Shown here in pieces: positions 45,445-53,940 of a stretch of DNA of 64,000 nt. Both the position numbers and the translations under genes were made by a program. Every line of letters starts with the position of its first letter. The stretch's first letter is position 1. This stretch comes from Mucilaginibacter sp. PAMC 26640 (GTDB lineage Bacteria > Bacteroidota > Bacteroidia > Sphingobacteriales > Sphingobacteriaceae). The notes beneath the pieces were generated by a model. That model was not told the origin of the DNA and searched no databases. It saw only the letters and a list, made by a program, of their open reading frames with translations. The DNA lies in contig CP014773.1 of NCBI GenBank assembly GCA_001596135.1, positions 2,232,001-2,296,000 of the forward strand. The letters run 5' to 3'.

Positions 45445-48400
45445 TTATTGCCCCTGCGCCGGTGCCAGGCCCTGAAACTTAATGCTGTAATCTTTGAGCT
45501 GCGCCGCGGTTTTATTACTCATGGCTGGATCATAGCCTTTTGTCAAACCGGTGATCCCGTTTAATAACGATAAAGACAGTTGAACCATATGGGTATCAAC
45601 CTGCGTATTATCCTGCTGGTAAACAATAAAATTGTAGCTCAGCTGCTCAACTATAAACTGATCCAGTGCGTTAATAAACTGATTGCCCAGGGCAACATCA
45701 CCCACCTGGTAAGCGTTTTGCGCAAGATAGTATTTGCGGATAGCCAGTTCATCCGAAAGAATTTTTTCCGGCATCTCTGCGTAGTACTTTTTAATCGCAT
45801 TTTTAGCCAGGTCGTTATGCCCTTGTTTCACCAGGGTTTCTACCAGGTTGGCATACATACGGGTGATCACCGGGTAAAACAACGTAATTGAGGTATTGTC
45901 CAGGTTTTTGGCCTTCTTCATATTGCCATACTTAAACTTATTTACCATGTTGTTATACATCACCATGGTGTTGGTTGCCTCAAACGGGCGCAGTGCCGTA
46001 TCCGGTTTAAGCGGCATCAGGTGGTAAGCAAATCCCTCGTTATACATATACTTATCCAGGCCAAGCATGTTCTCATTGCCTGCGGTCACCGTAAAGTAAA
46101 TCGGGCGTTTCCAGTTGTTATGGGCTATGATGTCCATCACCGCCAAATTATCCTTGGTTACAAACTTACCGGGGTAGGTAAAGTCCAGTTCAGGTGCAAT
46201 CTGGTCTTTCTGGCTTGCAGGTACCACGCCGTTTTTAACCACTTCATCCGGGTTAACGGTCATTTTAAAGTTTTTGGTAGGCAGGTAATTAGCTGTTTCG
46301 CCACCTTCGTAGCTTACTTTGGTTTGCGGATCATCCGACGTGATGAAATCGAACAGTTCTTTTAATTCAAATGCACCGGGAATTTTAGCATCGTTGTAAT
46401 AGATCACATCGCGTACGCCGGTTTTGAATTTATCATTGCTCATGGTTATCGGCAGCGGGGCAGATTCGTTCATCTTCTGCTTCATCTGGCGGATGTACCA
46501 ATCGGTACCCAGTAAGCTCAGGTTTACAATCCGCACATCCGGGCGAACGCCTTCCACTTCCTGGATATACCAAAGCGGGTAGGTATCGTTATCGGCGAAG
46601 CAAAACAATATGGCATTTGGCGCACAGGAATTTAAATAGTTATAGGCCATATCATGCGGTGTAAGTTTGGTAGACCGGTCATGATCGTCCCACTCCTGGC
46701 TGGCCATTAATACCGGGGCAGCCAGCAAACAAACAGTTGTGGCGATAATGGCGCCGTTCCTGGCACTAAGTTTCTTACTCATGAATTCGGCGATCATCAA
46801 TACACCTAAACCAATCCAGATGGCAAACGCATAAAAAGAGCCTGCATAGGCATAATCACGTTCGCGGGGTTGCATAGGGTCCTGGTTAAGGTAAAGTACG
46901 ATAGCCAGACCTGTAAAAAAGAACAAAACGGTAACAACACCTGCATCGCGCTGGTTATGGCGAAAATGGTATACCACACCCAGTAAACCAATAATCAGCG
47001 GTAAAAAGAACAGGCGGTTATAAGAGTTGCTCTGCGTTACCGAAGCAGGAAGGTCTTTTTTCACATTTAAACCACTGAGCCAGCTGCCATCTACCGTATT
47101 GCTTTGCCCGTCCGTATCATTGGCGCGGCCGGCAAAGTTCCACATGAAATAACGGGTATACATCTGGCTGATCTGCCAGGTAGCAAAAAACCCAAGATTA
47201 GTGCCCATGGTAGGCTCATCCGTAGGGCCCATCTTCATCCAGTCGCGGTAAAACTCTGCGTGCCCTGCTTTTTGGCTGAACATGCGGGGGAACAAGGTGT
47301 TGCGGTCATAAATGGTATTCAGTTTATGGCCTGCCTCTTCGTATTTCTTTTCTCCGCGGCGATAGATCACCGGGCCGTCGGTTTGCTCGATCGCCTTGGA
47401 ATCGAAAAAGTTCCCGTATAATAAAGGCGTATCGCCATACTGATCCCGGTTTAAATAGCTGTTCAGTGCAAACGCATCCTGCGGATCGCTGTTATTTAAA
47501 TTGGTACCCGCTTTGGCGCGGATAACGATCATTACGAAGGAACTGTATCCGAATAAAATAAATACCGCGCAGATCAGCACGTTGTTAAGCGCCACACGTT
47601 TCTCTCGTATTTTCAGGCCGTATTCCAATCCTGCTATAACTACTGCTGCACCAATAAGGCCGATAATGCCGGCACTAAAAGTAAGCAGCAGCACAAAGCT
47701 GGCGGCGGCTGTTATGATGAGCGCATTGGATGGCTTAATAGTGTAATAGATGCCTGCAGCCAGCGTAATAGCTACCAGTATAAAGAATACAATAGCCCCG
47801 CTGCCGAAGCTCATGCCCAGCGTGTTCACAAAAAACAGATCCGTAAAGGCAGCACCTTTAACCGTAAACTGGATAACCCCCCAAAGAATAACCGCAACGG
47901 TGATAACCCCCAGGATAAAAGCCCAGATCGTACCGGCGGTAGTAACGTTTTTTGATCTTTTAAAGTAGATGATGAGCGCGATAGCCGGGATCACCAGTAA
48001 ATTAAGCAAGTGGATACCGATAGAAAGGCCCATTACATAGGCGATGAATACGATCCATTTATCGGCACGGGGCTCATCTGCATGCGCCTCCCATTTAAGT
48101 ATTGCCCAAAAAACGATGGCCGTACAAAGTGATGATAAAGCGTATACTTCAGATTCTACAGCAGAGAACCAGAAGGTATCAGAGAATGTATAAGCAAGCG
48201 CGCCCACCAGGCCCGAACCGATAATGAGGATCGTGTTGGTTAGGCTGATCTCTTCGCCGGCCTTCACCAGCATTTTTTTAGCGAGTGCAGTAATGGTCCA
48301 GAACAGGAACATAATAGTGGCCCCGCTGGCCAGTGCTGATGAGGCATTGGTAAAGTAAGCTACCTTATTATTGTTGCCAAATGAGAGCAGGGAGAACACT

Positions 48401-48582
48401 TTCCCGATCATGGTAAACAGCGGTGCACCCGGCTGGTGGGCCACCTGCAGGCGGAAGATACAGGCAATAAACTCCCCGCAATCCCAAAAACTGGTAGAGG
48501 GTTCCAGCGTTAAAATGTAAGTAACAGAGGCAATTATAAAGGCTGCCCAGCCGAAAATATTGTTGTACTTGTTATAGTTCAT
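45445..48582 (-). CDS. DUF2723 membrane protein, GT-C glycosyltransferase-like
   Basis: A 1045-residue protein with a dozen or so membrane helices in the first 650 residues and a large soluble C-terminal part. The first loop has the acidic motif STSFWDCGEFIACIFRLQ then AHQPGAPLF, diagnostic for DUF2723. This family includes eukaryotic TMEM260, a protein O-mannosyltransferase, so a lipid-linked-sugar-using O-glycosyltransferase in the Bacteroidota protein O-glycosylation pathway is a reasonable guess. TPR-like helices are likely near residues 880-980. The gene is single and oriented against the tRNA. Confidence 0.92.
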   Translation of the reverse strand: MNYNKYNNIFGWAAFIIASVTYILTLEPSTSFWDCGEFIACIFRLQVAHQPGAPLFTMIGKVFSLLSFGNNNKVAYFTNASSALASGATIMFLFWTITALAKKMLVKAGEEISLTNTILIIGSGLVGALAYTFSDTFWFSAVESEVYALSSLCTAIVFWAILKWEAHADEPRADKWIVFIAYVMGLSIGIHLLNLLVIPAIALIIYFKRSKNVTTAGTIWAFILGVITVAVILWGVIQFTVKGAAFTDLFFVNTLGMSFGSGAIVFFILVAITLAAGIYYTIKPSNALIITAAASFVLLLTFSAGIIGLIGAAVVIAGLEYGLKIREKRVALNNVLICAVFILFGYSSFVMIVIRAKAGTNLNNSDPQDAFALNSYLNRDQYGDTPLLYGNFFDSKAIEQTDGPVIYRRGEKKYEEAGHKLNTIYDRNTLFPRMFSQKAGHAEFYRDWMKMGPTDEPTMGTNLGFFATWQISQMYTRYFMWNFAGRANDTDGQSNTVDGSWLSGLNVKKDLPASVTQSNSYNRLFFLPLIIGLLGVVYHFRHNQRDAGVVTVLFFFTGLAIVLYLNQDPMQPRERDYAYAGSFYAFAIWIGLGVLMIAEFMSKKLSARNGAIIATTVCLLAAPVLMASQEWDDHDRSTKLTPHDMAYNYLNSCAPNAILFCFADNDTYPLWYIQEVEGVRPDVRIVNLSLLGTDWYIRQMKQKMNESAPLPITMSNDKFKTGVRDVIYYNDAKIPGAFELKELFDFITSDDPQTKVSYEGGETANYLPTKNFKMTVNPDEVVKNGVVPASQKDQIAPELDFTYPGKFVTKDNLAVMDIIAHNNWKRPIYFTVTAGNENMLGLDKYMYNEGFAYHLMPLKPDTALRPFEATNTMVMYNNMVNKFKYGNMKKAKNLDNTSITLFYPVITRMYANLVETLVKQGHNDLAKNAIKKYYAEMPEKILSDELAIRKYYLAQNAYQVGDVALGNQFINALDQFIVEQLSYNFIVYQQDNTQVDTHMVQLSLSLLNGITGLTKGYDPAMSNKTAAQLKDYSIKFQGLAPAQGQ

Positions 48583-48792
48583 CGCTCAGTCTGCTGTATG
48601 ATCAGGTTTTTTACGATTCGAAATTAGTAAAAGAATTAAGGTTTTTTGGCGATAAACCTAATACTTAACACTTTTTAACGTAACGGCAGGCTGCTAAACA
48701 CAAAGCCCTCTAAATCTTCCCTGCATCAGGCCTTTAAAAACTCCATCCCGGCGGGGTGGTTTTAATGGCTTGCATTTTTTTTACAATTTGCT

Positions 48793-48822
48793 TTTGAGTT
48801 CTAAAAATTCGTTCTATATTTG
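48793..48822 (+). promoter_or_regulatory. Bacteroidota-type promoter of tRNA-Gln
   Basis: A TTTG at 48793-48796 (-33 box) is followed 18 nt later by TATATTTG at 48815-48822, which matches the TAnnTTTG -7 box of Bacteroidota. Transcription would start about 30 nt before the tRNA. Confidence 0.75.
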
Positions 48823-48858
48823 CATTCCTTTTCGGGGAGCTTGCTAACCGAAGGAGAT

Positions 48859-48929
48859 TGCCTGATAGTATAAAGGTAGTACGACGGTTTTTGGTACCGT
48901 TTGTCTAGGTTCGAATCCTGGTCGGGCAA
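48859..48929 (+). tRNA. tRNA-Gln (anticodon TTG)
   Basis: The 71-nt cloverleaf folds with acceptor stem TGCCTGA/TCGGGCA, D arm GTA/TAC, anticodon stem ACGGT/ACCGT with loop TTTTGGT (anticodon TTG, reading CAA), and T arm CTAGG/CCTGG with loop TTCGAAT. The discriminator is A48929. CCA is not fully encoded. It lies upstream of prs, with which it may share a transcript. Confidence 0.96.
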
Positions 48930-49082
48930 CAAGAGAAATTTCGGATTTCGGATTTTCAGTTTCAGATTCAGTTCTGAAGGAAAATTAGAAATCCGAACTT
49001 GTTTATACACGTTGCCGGGCGAAAGTGAAAGGGCAGGAGAAGGTTCCTGAATTCTGCATTCGAAATCCAAAATCAAAAAGAG

Positions 49083-50027
49083 ATGCCTTTACAGTTTAAT
49101 ACAGTTAAGCTATTTGCAGGTTCCGGTTCGCTGGACCTGTCAAAACACATCGCGGCATCTTACGGCCAGGAACTGGGCGACGTGGTGCTTTCGCGGTTCA
49201 GCGATGGCGAATTTCAACCACACTTTAACGAGAGTATCCGCGGTTGCGACGTGTTTTTGATCCAGAGCACTCATCAGCCTACCGATAACCTGATGGAACT
49301 GCTGATGATGATAGATGCCGCCCGTCGTGCATCTGCCCATTACATCATCGCCGTAATTCCTTACTTCGGGTTAGCCAGGCAGGATAGAAAAGATAAGCCA
49401 CGCGTGGCCATCGGTTCAAAACTGGTTGCAAATTTATTGGTAGCCGCCGGTATTAACCGCATTATGACGATGGACCTGCACGCTGCGCAGATCCAGGCGT
49501 TTTTTGATGTGCCGGTAGATCATTTGGATGCTTCTATCATATTTGTGCCTTATATTAAAAGCCTTGGTTTAGGTAACTTAACCATTGCATCGCCGGATAT
49601 GGGCGGATCCTACAGGGCCCGCAGCTTCGCGAAGTTTTTTAATGCCGAAGTTGTTATTTGCGATAAGCGCCGTAAACGCGCCAACGAGATAGAAAGCATG
49701 ACCATTATTGGTGATGTAACCGACCAGGACATTGTATTGATAGATGATATCTGCGATACTGCCGGTACGCTGGCTAAAGCTGCAGGTTTAATTATGGAGC
49801 GCGGCGCCAGAAGTGTTCGGGCAGTTTGTACACACCCTGTATTATCAGGCAAAGCGTATGAAACTATTGAGAACTCGGCTTTAACAGAGCTGATTGTTAC
49901 CGATACCATCCCTTTAAAACACAGCAGCCCTAAAATAAGGGTACTTACCACGGCCGAGCTGTTTGCAAAAGCGATAAGCAATGTAAATGAGCATGGGTCG
50001 ATAAGCCAGTTGTTTAGGGTAGATTAA
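49083..50027 (+). CDS. prs: Ribose-phosphate pyrophosphokinase
   Basis: A 314-residue cytosolic enzyme that makes PRPP from ribose-5-phosphate and ATP for purine, pyrimidine, His and Trp synthesis. Features are FSDGEFQPHFNESIRG, the ATP loop GLARQDRKDKPRV, MDLHAAQIQAFF, and the PRPP-binding loop IVLIDDICDTAGTL. It is followed 96 nt later by rplY, the gene order seen in many Bacteroidota. Confidence 0.98.
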   Translation: MPLQFNTVKLFAGSGSLDLSKHIAASYGQELGDVVLSRFSDGEFQPHFNESIRGCDVFLIQSTHQPTDNLMELLMMIDAARRASAHYIIAVIPYFGLARQDRKDKPRVAIGSKLVANLLVAAGINRIMTMDLHAAQIQAFFDVPVDHLDASIIFVPYIKSLGLGNLTIASPDMGGSYRARSFAKFFNAEVVICDKRRKRANEIESMTIIGDVTDQDIVLIDDICDTAGTLAKAAGLIMERGARSVRAVCTHPVLSGKAYETIENSALTELIVTDTIPLKHSSPKIRVLTTAELFAKAISNVNEHGSISQLFRVD

Positions 50028-50123
50028 GTAAGTGCATGGTCGATTGTCCAGTCGAACAGCATGGCATAAAAGTAGAATAAAGATATCCATACCATGTTGG
50101 TATGGCTGAATAAATAATAAATA

Positions 50124-50702
50124 ATGAAATCAATTGCTATTAGCGGTTCTCCAAGAGAGAACGTAGGGAAACGTGACGCAAAAGAGCTGCGCTACCAAGG
50201 TTTGGTACCTGCAGTACTTTACGGTGGGCCAACCCAAACCCACTTTTCTGTGTCCGCAGCTGATTTGAGAGCCGTAATTTATACTCCGGTTGTTCATTTC
50301 ATCGACATTACAGTTGCAGGTGTTACTTCACAGGCTATCATTAAAGATACCCAGTTCCACCCGTTAACAGAACAACTTATCCATATCGACTTTTTGTTGT
50401 TAGATGAGAACAAACCAATCACTATCGAGATCCCTGTAAAATTAACAGGTACTTCTCCGGGTGTTAAAGTGGGTGGTAAATTGGTACAGAAATTACGCAA
50501 ACTGCGTGTTAAAGCTTTACCGAAAGATCACCTGGATAACATTGAAGTGAGCATCAGCGAGCTTGAAGTTGGTAAATCAGTAAAAGTTAGCGAGATCAAC
50601 TTGCCTAATTTAACATTGACCAACGCGCAGGAAGATACCATCGTATCGGTTACTACTTCACGTGCATTGCGCCAGGCTGAACAAGAAGCTGGTAAAAAGT
50701 AA
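50124..50702 (+). CDS. rplY: Ribosomal protein bL25 (CTC form)
   Basis: A 192-residue 5S-rRNA-binding protein of the long CTC type: an N-terminal L25 domain (about 1-90: SGSPRENVGKRDAKELR then VPAVLYGG), and the C-terminal beta domain (about 95-185: IPVKLTGTSPGVKVGGKL). A perfect palindromic terminator follows. Confidence 0.97.
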   Translation: MKSIAISGSPRENVGKRDAKELRYQGLVPAVLYGGPTQTHFSVSAADLRAVIYTPVVHFIDITVAGVTSQAIIKDTQFHPLTEQLIHIDFLLLDENKPITIEIPVKLTGTSPGVKVGGKLVQKLRKLRVKALPKDHLDNIEVSISELEVGKSVKVSEINLPNLTLTNAQEDTIVSVTTSRALRQAEQEAGKK

Positions 50703-50742
50703 GCCTCAAAGTCCCTGAACGGGGAAACAAGAGAAAATGATT

Positions 50743-50774
50743 ATAGCGATGGGTTTAAACCCATCGCTATTTTT
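50743..50774 (+). terminator. Strong terminator of rplY
   Basis: A 28-nt perfect palindrome, arm ATAGCGATGGGTTT, is followed by a T run about 40 nt after the rplY stop. Confidence 0.92.
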
Positions 50775-50889
50775 GTATAAAAGGGTTTCATAATCGCATT
50801 TTAACTTAAAATATATTTTTTCTCAAAATTTGCTAAAACGATTTATAATAATAAAGTTTGTGCTAAACCAATTTAGCAAACCTATTATC

Positions 50890-52740
50890 ATGAGAAGACT
50901 ATTATTACTGCTTTCGGCACTTGTACTTGTTATGTCCTGTTCTAAGGAATACAAAAGATTTCCCAGTCCGGGAAGAGTGATCAAGCAATTTTCGCTTGCC
51001 GCAGGACAAATAGGCCCCGCGTTGATCGACATTCCCAGCCACACCATTACCGTTACCGTGCAAAAGGGCCTTGATATGACTGCACTTACTGCCAATATGG
51101 TGATATCAGACGGATCTACGGTGTCGCCTGCATCGGGTGCAATTTTTAACGCAACTGGGCTAAAACAACTGTTTGTGGTCACCTCCGAATCAGGCGAAAA
51201 AGAGGAATGGAAGGTTGTATTTAAAGTTTACGATTTTTATAGTATAGACTATGGCGTTTTTGCCATTACCGCCAACGATGGTAAATTGTTACAGGTAGCA
51301 GGCAATTACACCTTCAATGAAAAATATAACGACAACCAAAAAATAGAAACGGGAGGAAGCTTAATCAATATGCCTGTTTGGCAAAAATGGCACCTGATAT
51401 ATAACAGCACGGCTGCAGGGATAAGATATTACCAGTTGCGCAATCTGTACACAGGTAAGTTTTTGAATGCAGGCGCTGATGCCAAATCAGGGAAACAGGC
51501 GGAGCAATATCGCGAATCGGCTGCGGCGGGCGAGTTGTGGCGAGTTGGGCAATCATCAACCCCGGGCATATTTAACATTGTTAATAAAAATACCGGCTTG
51601 GCGTTGAGTACCGCTGCAGATGGTAAAGTGACGCTTGAAATTGTGGACGACAAAAAGAGCGCCCAACATTTCACGTTTAATCCACTGCCAATGCAAGCTT
51701 ACCGGGACGACTCTGCTATTGGTTTTTTTGAGCGAAATAATCCTAATCAGGGTTCGGTAGCGTTTGACCAGGGCACTAGTGTACCGTTAAACAATGGCAG
51801 TGTGCTGTGGATTACCCAGGATGCCTGGGACGGTTCGAAGCTGCGCGATAATCATCAATTTGCGTGTTCAGATTTCTTTAATTACAATAATTCGATCATG
51901 ATTCAGCCAACGGCTACGGACTGGAACCCCGAGCATACCACCAACATGACCATACCAAACAGCGCGCATGGCAAGCCGAAGCAGATATTTAATAACCAGC
52001 CGGGAACCGATTGGTCATGGCCCGGGTTAGGTGTGCAGATAGGCGGCAATGTTTGGGTACAATGCAACGAGGGTAGGGGCCTGAACGCCACCAACCAGTC
52101 GCTTTATAAGCTTACACCAAACGCGGGGAACGAATGGAATGCGGTACGTTATACACCAAGCGGCATGGCGAACCAAACAGATATCAATTACGCTGTAGGG
52201 ATGGTAAAGGCCAGTGATGGGTATGTGTACTCTTTTGGTTCGCAGACATTTAGCTTTGGTTATGGAAATAATATTTTCGTGGCCAGGTTTGCACAAAGTG
52301 ATCCGCTAACGTGGTCTTTCTGGGATGGTTCTTCATGGGTAAGTAAGCCTGCAGCAACAGATGCAGCGAAAATTGCGGTGGGGCCAGGCAATAATACCAT
52401 TTCCTACCTCAATGGTAAATACATTATGATGTCTATGGATCAGGGCTTTAACTGTGAAGATAAGCGCGACATTTATATCGCTACAGCTGATAGCCCGACG
52501 GGGCCTTTTACAGCACAAAAATACATCTATACAATTAGCGAGTATTTGGCCGGTAAGTACGCGCGTTTTTACACGCCTGCTATTCACCCCGAATCGGGTA
52601 ATGGCCGCAACGAATTGTTACTCACCTTTTGCCTTAATTTTTCGGGGTGCGGCGTTACAGATTGCCAGAATGGTTTTCTCGACCCATACTACTACAGGGT
52701 GAAAAATATCCGCGTACCATATTCGGTGGTAGGTTTATAA
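50890..52740 (+). CDS. Multidomain lipoprotein: DUF5018-like, RICIN-like, propeller
   Basis: A 616-residue lipoprotein from the ATG at 50890, with lipobox LVLVMSC (C17); the open frame from 50830 would add a non-signal leader. Residues 30-115 look like DUF5018 (HTITVTVQKGLDMTALTANM). Residues 125-275 look like a beta-trefoil with a RICIN-type pattern (YQLRNLYTGKFLNAGAD, FNIVNKNTGLALSTAADGK). Residues 280-616 contain repeated propeller-like units (SVLWITQDAWDGS, NVWVQCNEGRG) that may be a glycosidase- or DUF4185-like domain. This suggests glycan binding at the outer membrane. Confidence 0.75.
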   Translation: MRRLLLLLSALVLVMSCSKEYKRFPSPGRVIKQFSLAAGQIGPALIDIPSHTITVTVQKGLDMTALTANMVISDGSTVSPASGAIFNATGLKQLFVVTSESGEKEEWKVVFKVYDFYSIDYGVFAITANDGKLLQVAGNYTFNEKYNDNQKIETGGSLINMPVWQKWHLIYNSTAAGIRYYQLRNLYTGKFLNAGADAKSGKQAEQYRESAAAGELWRVGQSSTPGIFNIVNKNTGLALSTAADGKVTLEIVDDKKSAQHFTFNPLPMQAYRDDSAIGFFERNNPNQGSVAFDQGTSVPLNNGSVLWITQDAWDGSKLRDNHQFACSDFFNYNNSIMIQPTATDWNPEHTTNMTIPNSAHGKPKQIFNNQPGTDWSWPGLGVQIGGNVWVQCNEGRGLNATNQSLYKLTPNAGNEWNAVRYTPSGMANQTDINYAVGMVKASDGYVYSFGSQTFSFGYGNNIFVARFAQSDPLTWSFWDGSSWVSKPAATDAAKIAVGPGNNTISYLNGKYIMMSMDQGFNCEDKRDIYIATADSPTGPFTAQKYIYTISEYLAGKYARFYTPAIHPESGNGRNELLLTFCLNFSGCGVTDCQNGFLDPYYYRVKNIRVPYSVVGL

Positions 52741-52762
52741 AATAACTCAATCTCTGTACTCT

Positions 52763-52793
52763 CAGGCCTGCGGAATTTCCGGAGGCCTGATTT
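52763..52793 (+). terminator. Terminator of RICIN-type lipoprotein gene
   Basis: CAGGCCT and AGGCCTG arms enclose an inner CGG/CCG stem, followed by ATTTT, 23 nt after the stop. Confidence 0.75.
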
Positions 52794-52958
52794 TCAGCCA
52801 CAGTCTGATCTCTTTTCCCGGTATTAACCAATAGCGGGTGCACAATTATGCAATCCAATTTCGGGCATATTGGCTTAAGCGTTATCTTTGGGCTGAGATA
52901 AAATTTTAAGGCTGAAAGCCGGTCTGAGATTTTATTATAATAGTATCGTTTTGTCCGA

Positions 52959-53519
52959 ATGAAATATCTGATCGTAGGTTTAGGAAATATAGGTCCGGAA
53001 TATGCTGATACACGGCACAATATTGGTTTTATGGTGCTGGATGAACTGGCTAAGCAGGAAGGTTCCAAATTTTACAATATGCGCCTGGCTTATTATACCG
53101 AGGTTACGCATAAGGCCCGTACTTTATATCTGATAAAGCCAACCACTTACATGAACCTGAGTGGTAAGGCCGTTAACCACTGGATGAAGGAACTGAAGAT
53201 ACCGGTGCAGAATGTGCTGGTGATTGTTGATGATATAGCCCTGCCATTAGGTACGCTGCGCCTTAAACCCAAAGGCAGCGCTGCCGGCCACAACGGTCTT
53301 AAGCACATCGAAGCTACTTTAGGTAACAACGAATACGCCCGGCTGCGTTTTGGTGTGGGTGATCATTACCCTAAAGGCCGCCAGGTTGATTATGTGCTGA
53401 GTGGCTTTGACAAAGAAGAATTGCCGGAATTACCTGCACTGATAGACCGTTCTATAGAGATGATCAAAAGCTTCTCTACCGTCGGTACGGAGTTGACGAT
53501 GACGAGGTTTAATAAGTAG
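52959..53519 (+). CDS. pth: Peptidyl-tRNA hydrolase
   Basis: A 186-residue housekeeping enzyme that releases tRNA from drop-off peptidyl-tRNA. The catalytic residues occur in GLGNIGPEYADTRHNIGFM (Asn and His), KPTTYMNLSGKAV, and VIVDDIALPLGTLRL (Asp). GSAAGHNGLKHIEATLG is also conserved. Length typical; cytosolic. Confidence 0.98.
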   Translation: MKYLIVGLGNIGPEYADTRHNIGFMVLDELAKQEGSKFYNMRLAYYTEVTHKARTLYLIKPTTYMNLSGKAVNHWMKELKIPVQNVLVIVDDIALPLGTLRLKPKGSAAGHNGLKHIEATLGNNEYARLRFGVGDHYPKGRQVDYVLSGFDKEELPELPALIDRSIEMIKSFSTVGTELTMTRFNK

Positions 53520-53940
53520 GTACAGCCTTAATAAATGCACCTGTTGCAGGCATGTGTTTGATTTGGGGGGCGGCATCCTCCTCGGGCTGGTCCTTTTCTT
53601 TGGGTAGCGCCCACGGCGCAAAGCGCTGTTTCTTTTTTCTACAAAGCGGTTATGCCGATGGCGCACAGGGTGGTAATTGTTGCCAAATCATCCATTTGCC
53701 ATTATGAAAATTTTTGACCCCTTACGGGCCGCCGCGTTGTAGCCCTTTAACGCATTAATTCTTGTGCAACGTAGCTACTACCCATCGCCACCAGGATTGC
53801 ACCGTATTTGATTGCGCCTTAAAGGGATGTGAGGCATCTGTAATGCTTTTGTTACCTAATTTTTAGTTAAATTATTGTTAAACGCAAATTTGCCTGCAAC
53901 GAAAGTGTAATTTTAGGTGTCTGTTTCCTAAAACTATTAC
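53520..53940. repeat. Intergenic region with inverted repeat
   Basis: No gene is visible in these 421 bp. An imperfect inverted repeat has arms at 53741-53770 (AGCCCTTTAACGCATTAATT...) and 53795-53828 (...TTGCGCCTTAAAGGGAT), another dispersed palindrome type. The promoter of the receptor gene probably lies in the AT-rich last 70 bp. Confidence 0.65.

Noticed and set aside
53520..53940. Riboswitch upstream of the receptor gene
   Set aside because: I looked for cobalamin or TPP-like conserved boxes and saw only an imperfect dispersed palindrome.
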